From Pseudogracilibacillus sp037072025 (GTDB lineage: Bacteria > Bacillota > Bacilli > Bacillales > Amphibacillaceae), in the NCBI RefSeq assembly GCF_037072025.1, contig NZ_JAXHDD010000004.1:87690-151689 (forward strand): DNA of 64,000 nucleotides, in the 5' to 3' direction. Position numbers and translations under genes: made by a program. Positions 63,720-64,000 of this stretch are shown here, piece after piece. Numbering within the stretch: the stretch's first letter is position 1; the number at the start of each line of letters is the position of its first letter. The notes beneath the pieces were generated by a model that did no database searches, had not been told where the DNA came from, and worked only from the letters and a program-made list of their open reading frames with translations.

Positions 63720-63937
63720 TACATTTTGTGGACTCGGAATAAAGTTTGAACAAAAATATATCTTAGCCTGAATTATTCATAGCTTCATGCCATATCCTTC
63801 ATTAGTGCCGTTATAACGGCTTTCTTACTCATTAACACTAATCACCTGAAAGGTGAGAGTAAAATACATGAAAAGGAGTCTTACCTTTGGTAATGTTGTA
63901 AGTGATTAAACAAAAACATTCCAAGGAGACCCCTTCT

Positions 63938-64000
63938 ATGACAAGTGTAAACGAAAAATCTATGAAATTCAATAAACGTGTGAAAGTAAATTTTGACGGC
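63938..64000 (+). CDS. IS1380-type transposase, 5' end (cut by window edge)
   Basis: ATG after CCAAGGAGA opens MTSVNEKSMKFNKRVKVNFD and continues past the edge. The phrase KFNKRVKVNFDG resembles the start of IS1380-family transposases, where a GGxLSSDxGLLL motif normally follows. Only 21 codons are visible, so the call rests on N-terminal resemblance and the good ribosome site. Confidence 0.5.
   Translation, partial: MTSVNEKSMKFNKRVKVNFDG

Overview
The window is AT-rich DNA of a Gram-positive Bacillaceae member (Oceanobacillus/Virgibacillus/Bacillus-like). Evidence: strong AGGAGG-type ribosome sites, TTG/GTG starts, lipoprotein signal peptides, a DUF1516 (YisL-type) protein, an M-box riboswitch and perfect 7-1-7 Fur boxes. 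No rRNA, tRNA or core housekeeping cluster is visible. It reads as an accessory region full of decayed genes and insertion-sequence scars.

Layout. 1-700: remnants of an Lrp-type regulator and an acetyltransferase. 0.77-4.9 kb: Fur-boxed siderophore ABC operon (binding protein, two permeases, ATPase). 5.2-10.2 kb: DUF418 membrane protein, truncated genes, and a three-gene esterase / acyltransferase-like / zinc-ribbon cluster. 11.3-17.2 kb: second Fur-boxed siderophore operon (ATPase, ferredoxin-NADP reductase-like flavoprotein, two paralogous binding lipoproteins, fused double permease). 17.7-18.7 kb: an M-box Mg2+ riboswitch followed only by tiny ORFs, and a YisL-like gene whose decayed copy lies at 11 kb. 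19-23 kb: tandem-domain nitroreductase, MFS exporter and MarR regulator with palindromic operators. 23.4-27.4 kb: AraC regulator, metal-binding HMA protein, CadA-type P-type ATPase with an internal motif duplication, ArsR regulator. 27.4-29.9 kb: pseudogene graveyard.

29.9-39.9 kb is the highlight: a seven-gene minus-strand type III CRISPR effector operon. Its composition (Cas6, DUF6602 protein, DUF6602-Cas10 fusion, Cas7-Cas5-helical fusion, double Cas7, Csx19-like, Cas7 with insertions) resembles the multi-domain III-D variant (III-Dv). Cas10 carries an N-terminal PD-(D/E)XK-like DUF6602 domain where an HD nuclease is usual, and a stand-alone DUF6602 paralogue that has lost a key aspartate lies immediately upstream. 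No array, cas1/cas2 or CARF effector is visible.

40-47.5 kb: more wreckage (FIMAH secreted protein, ABC-2 transporter, LuxR, Rrf2, oxalate decarboxylase, IS1380) around a LysE exporter, a GNAT and a small membrane protein. 48-56 kb: two regulated efflux modules (ArsR-type/MFS; TetR/ABC-FtsX), a 31-codon small gene, an IS3 remnant and a hydrolase. 56.2-57.4 kb: a scrambled inverted copy of the AraC/CadA/MarR region at 23-26 kb. 57.5-64 kb: frameshifted Rpn nuclease, small membrane proteins, a frameshifted large cytosolic protein, a P-loop kinase, a NUDIX hydrolase, 20-bp tandem repeats, and the start of an IS1380-type transposase at the right edge.

Coherent themes are iron acquisition, heavy-metal and drug efflux, and RNA-guided defence, set in recombined, decaying DNA.
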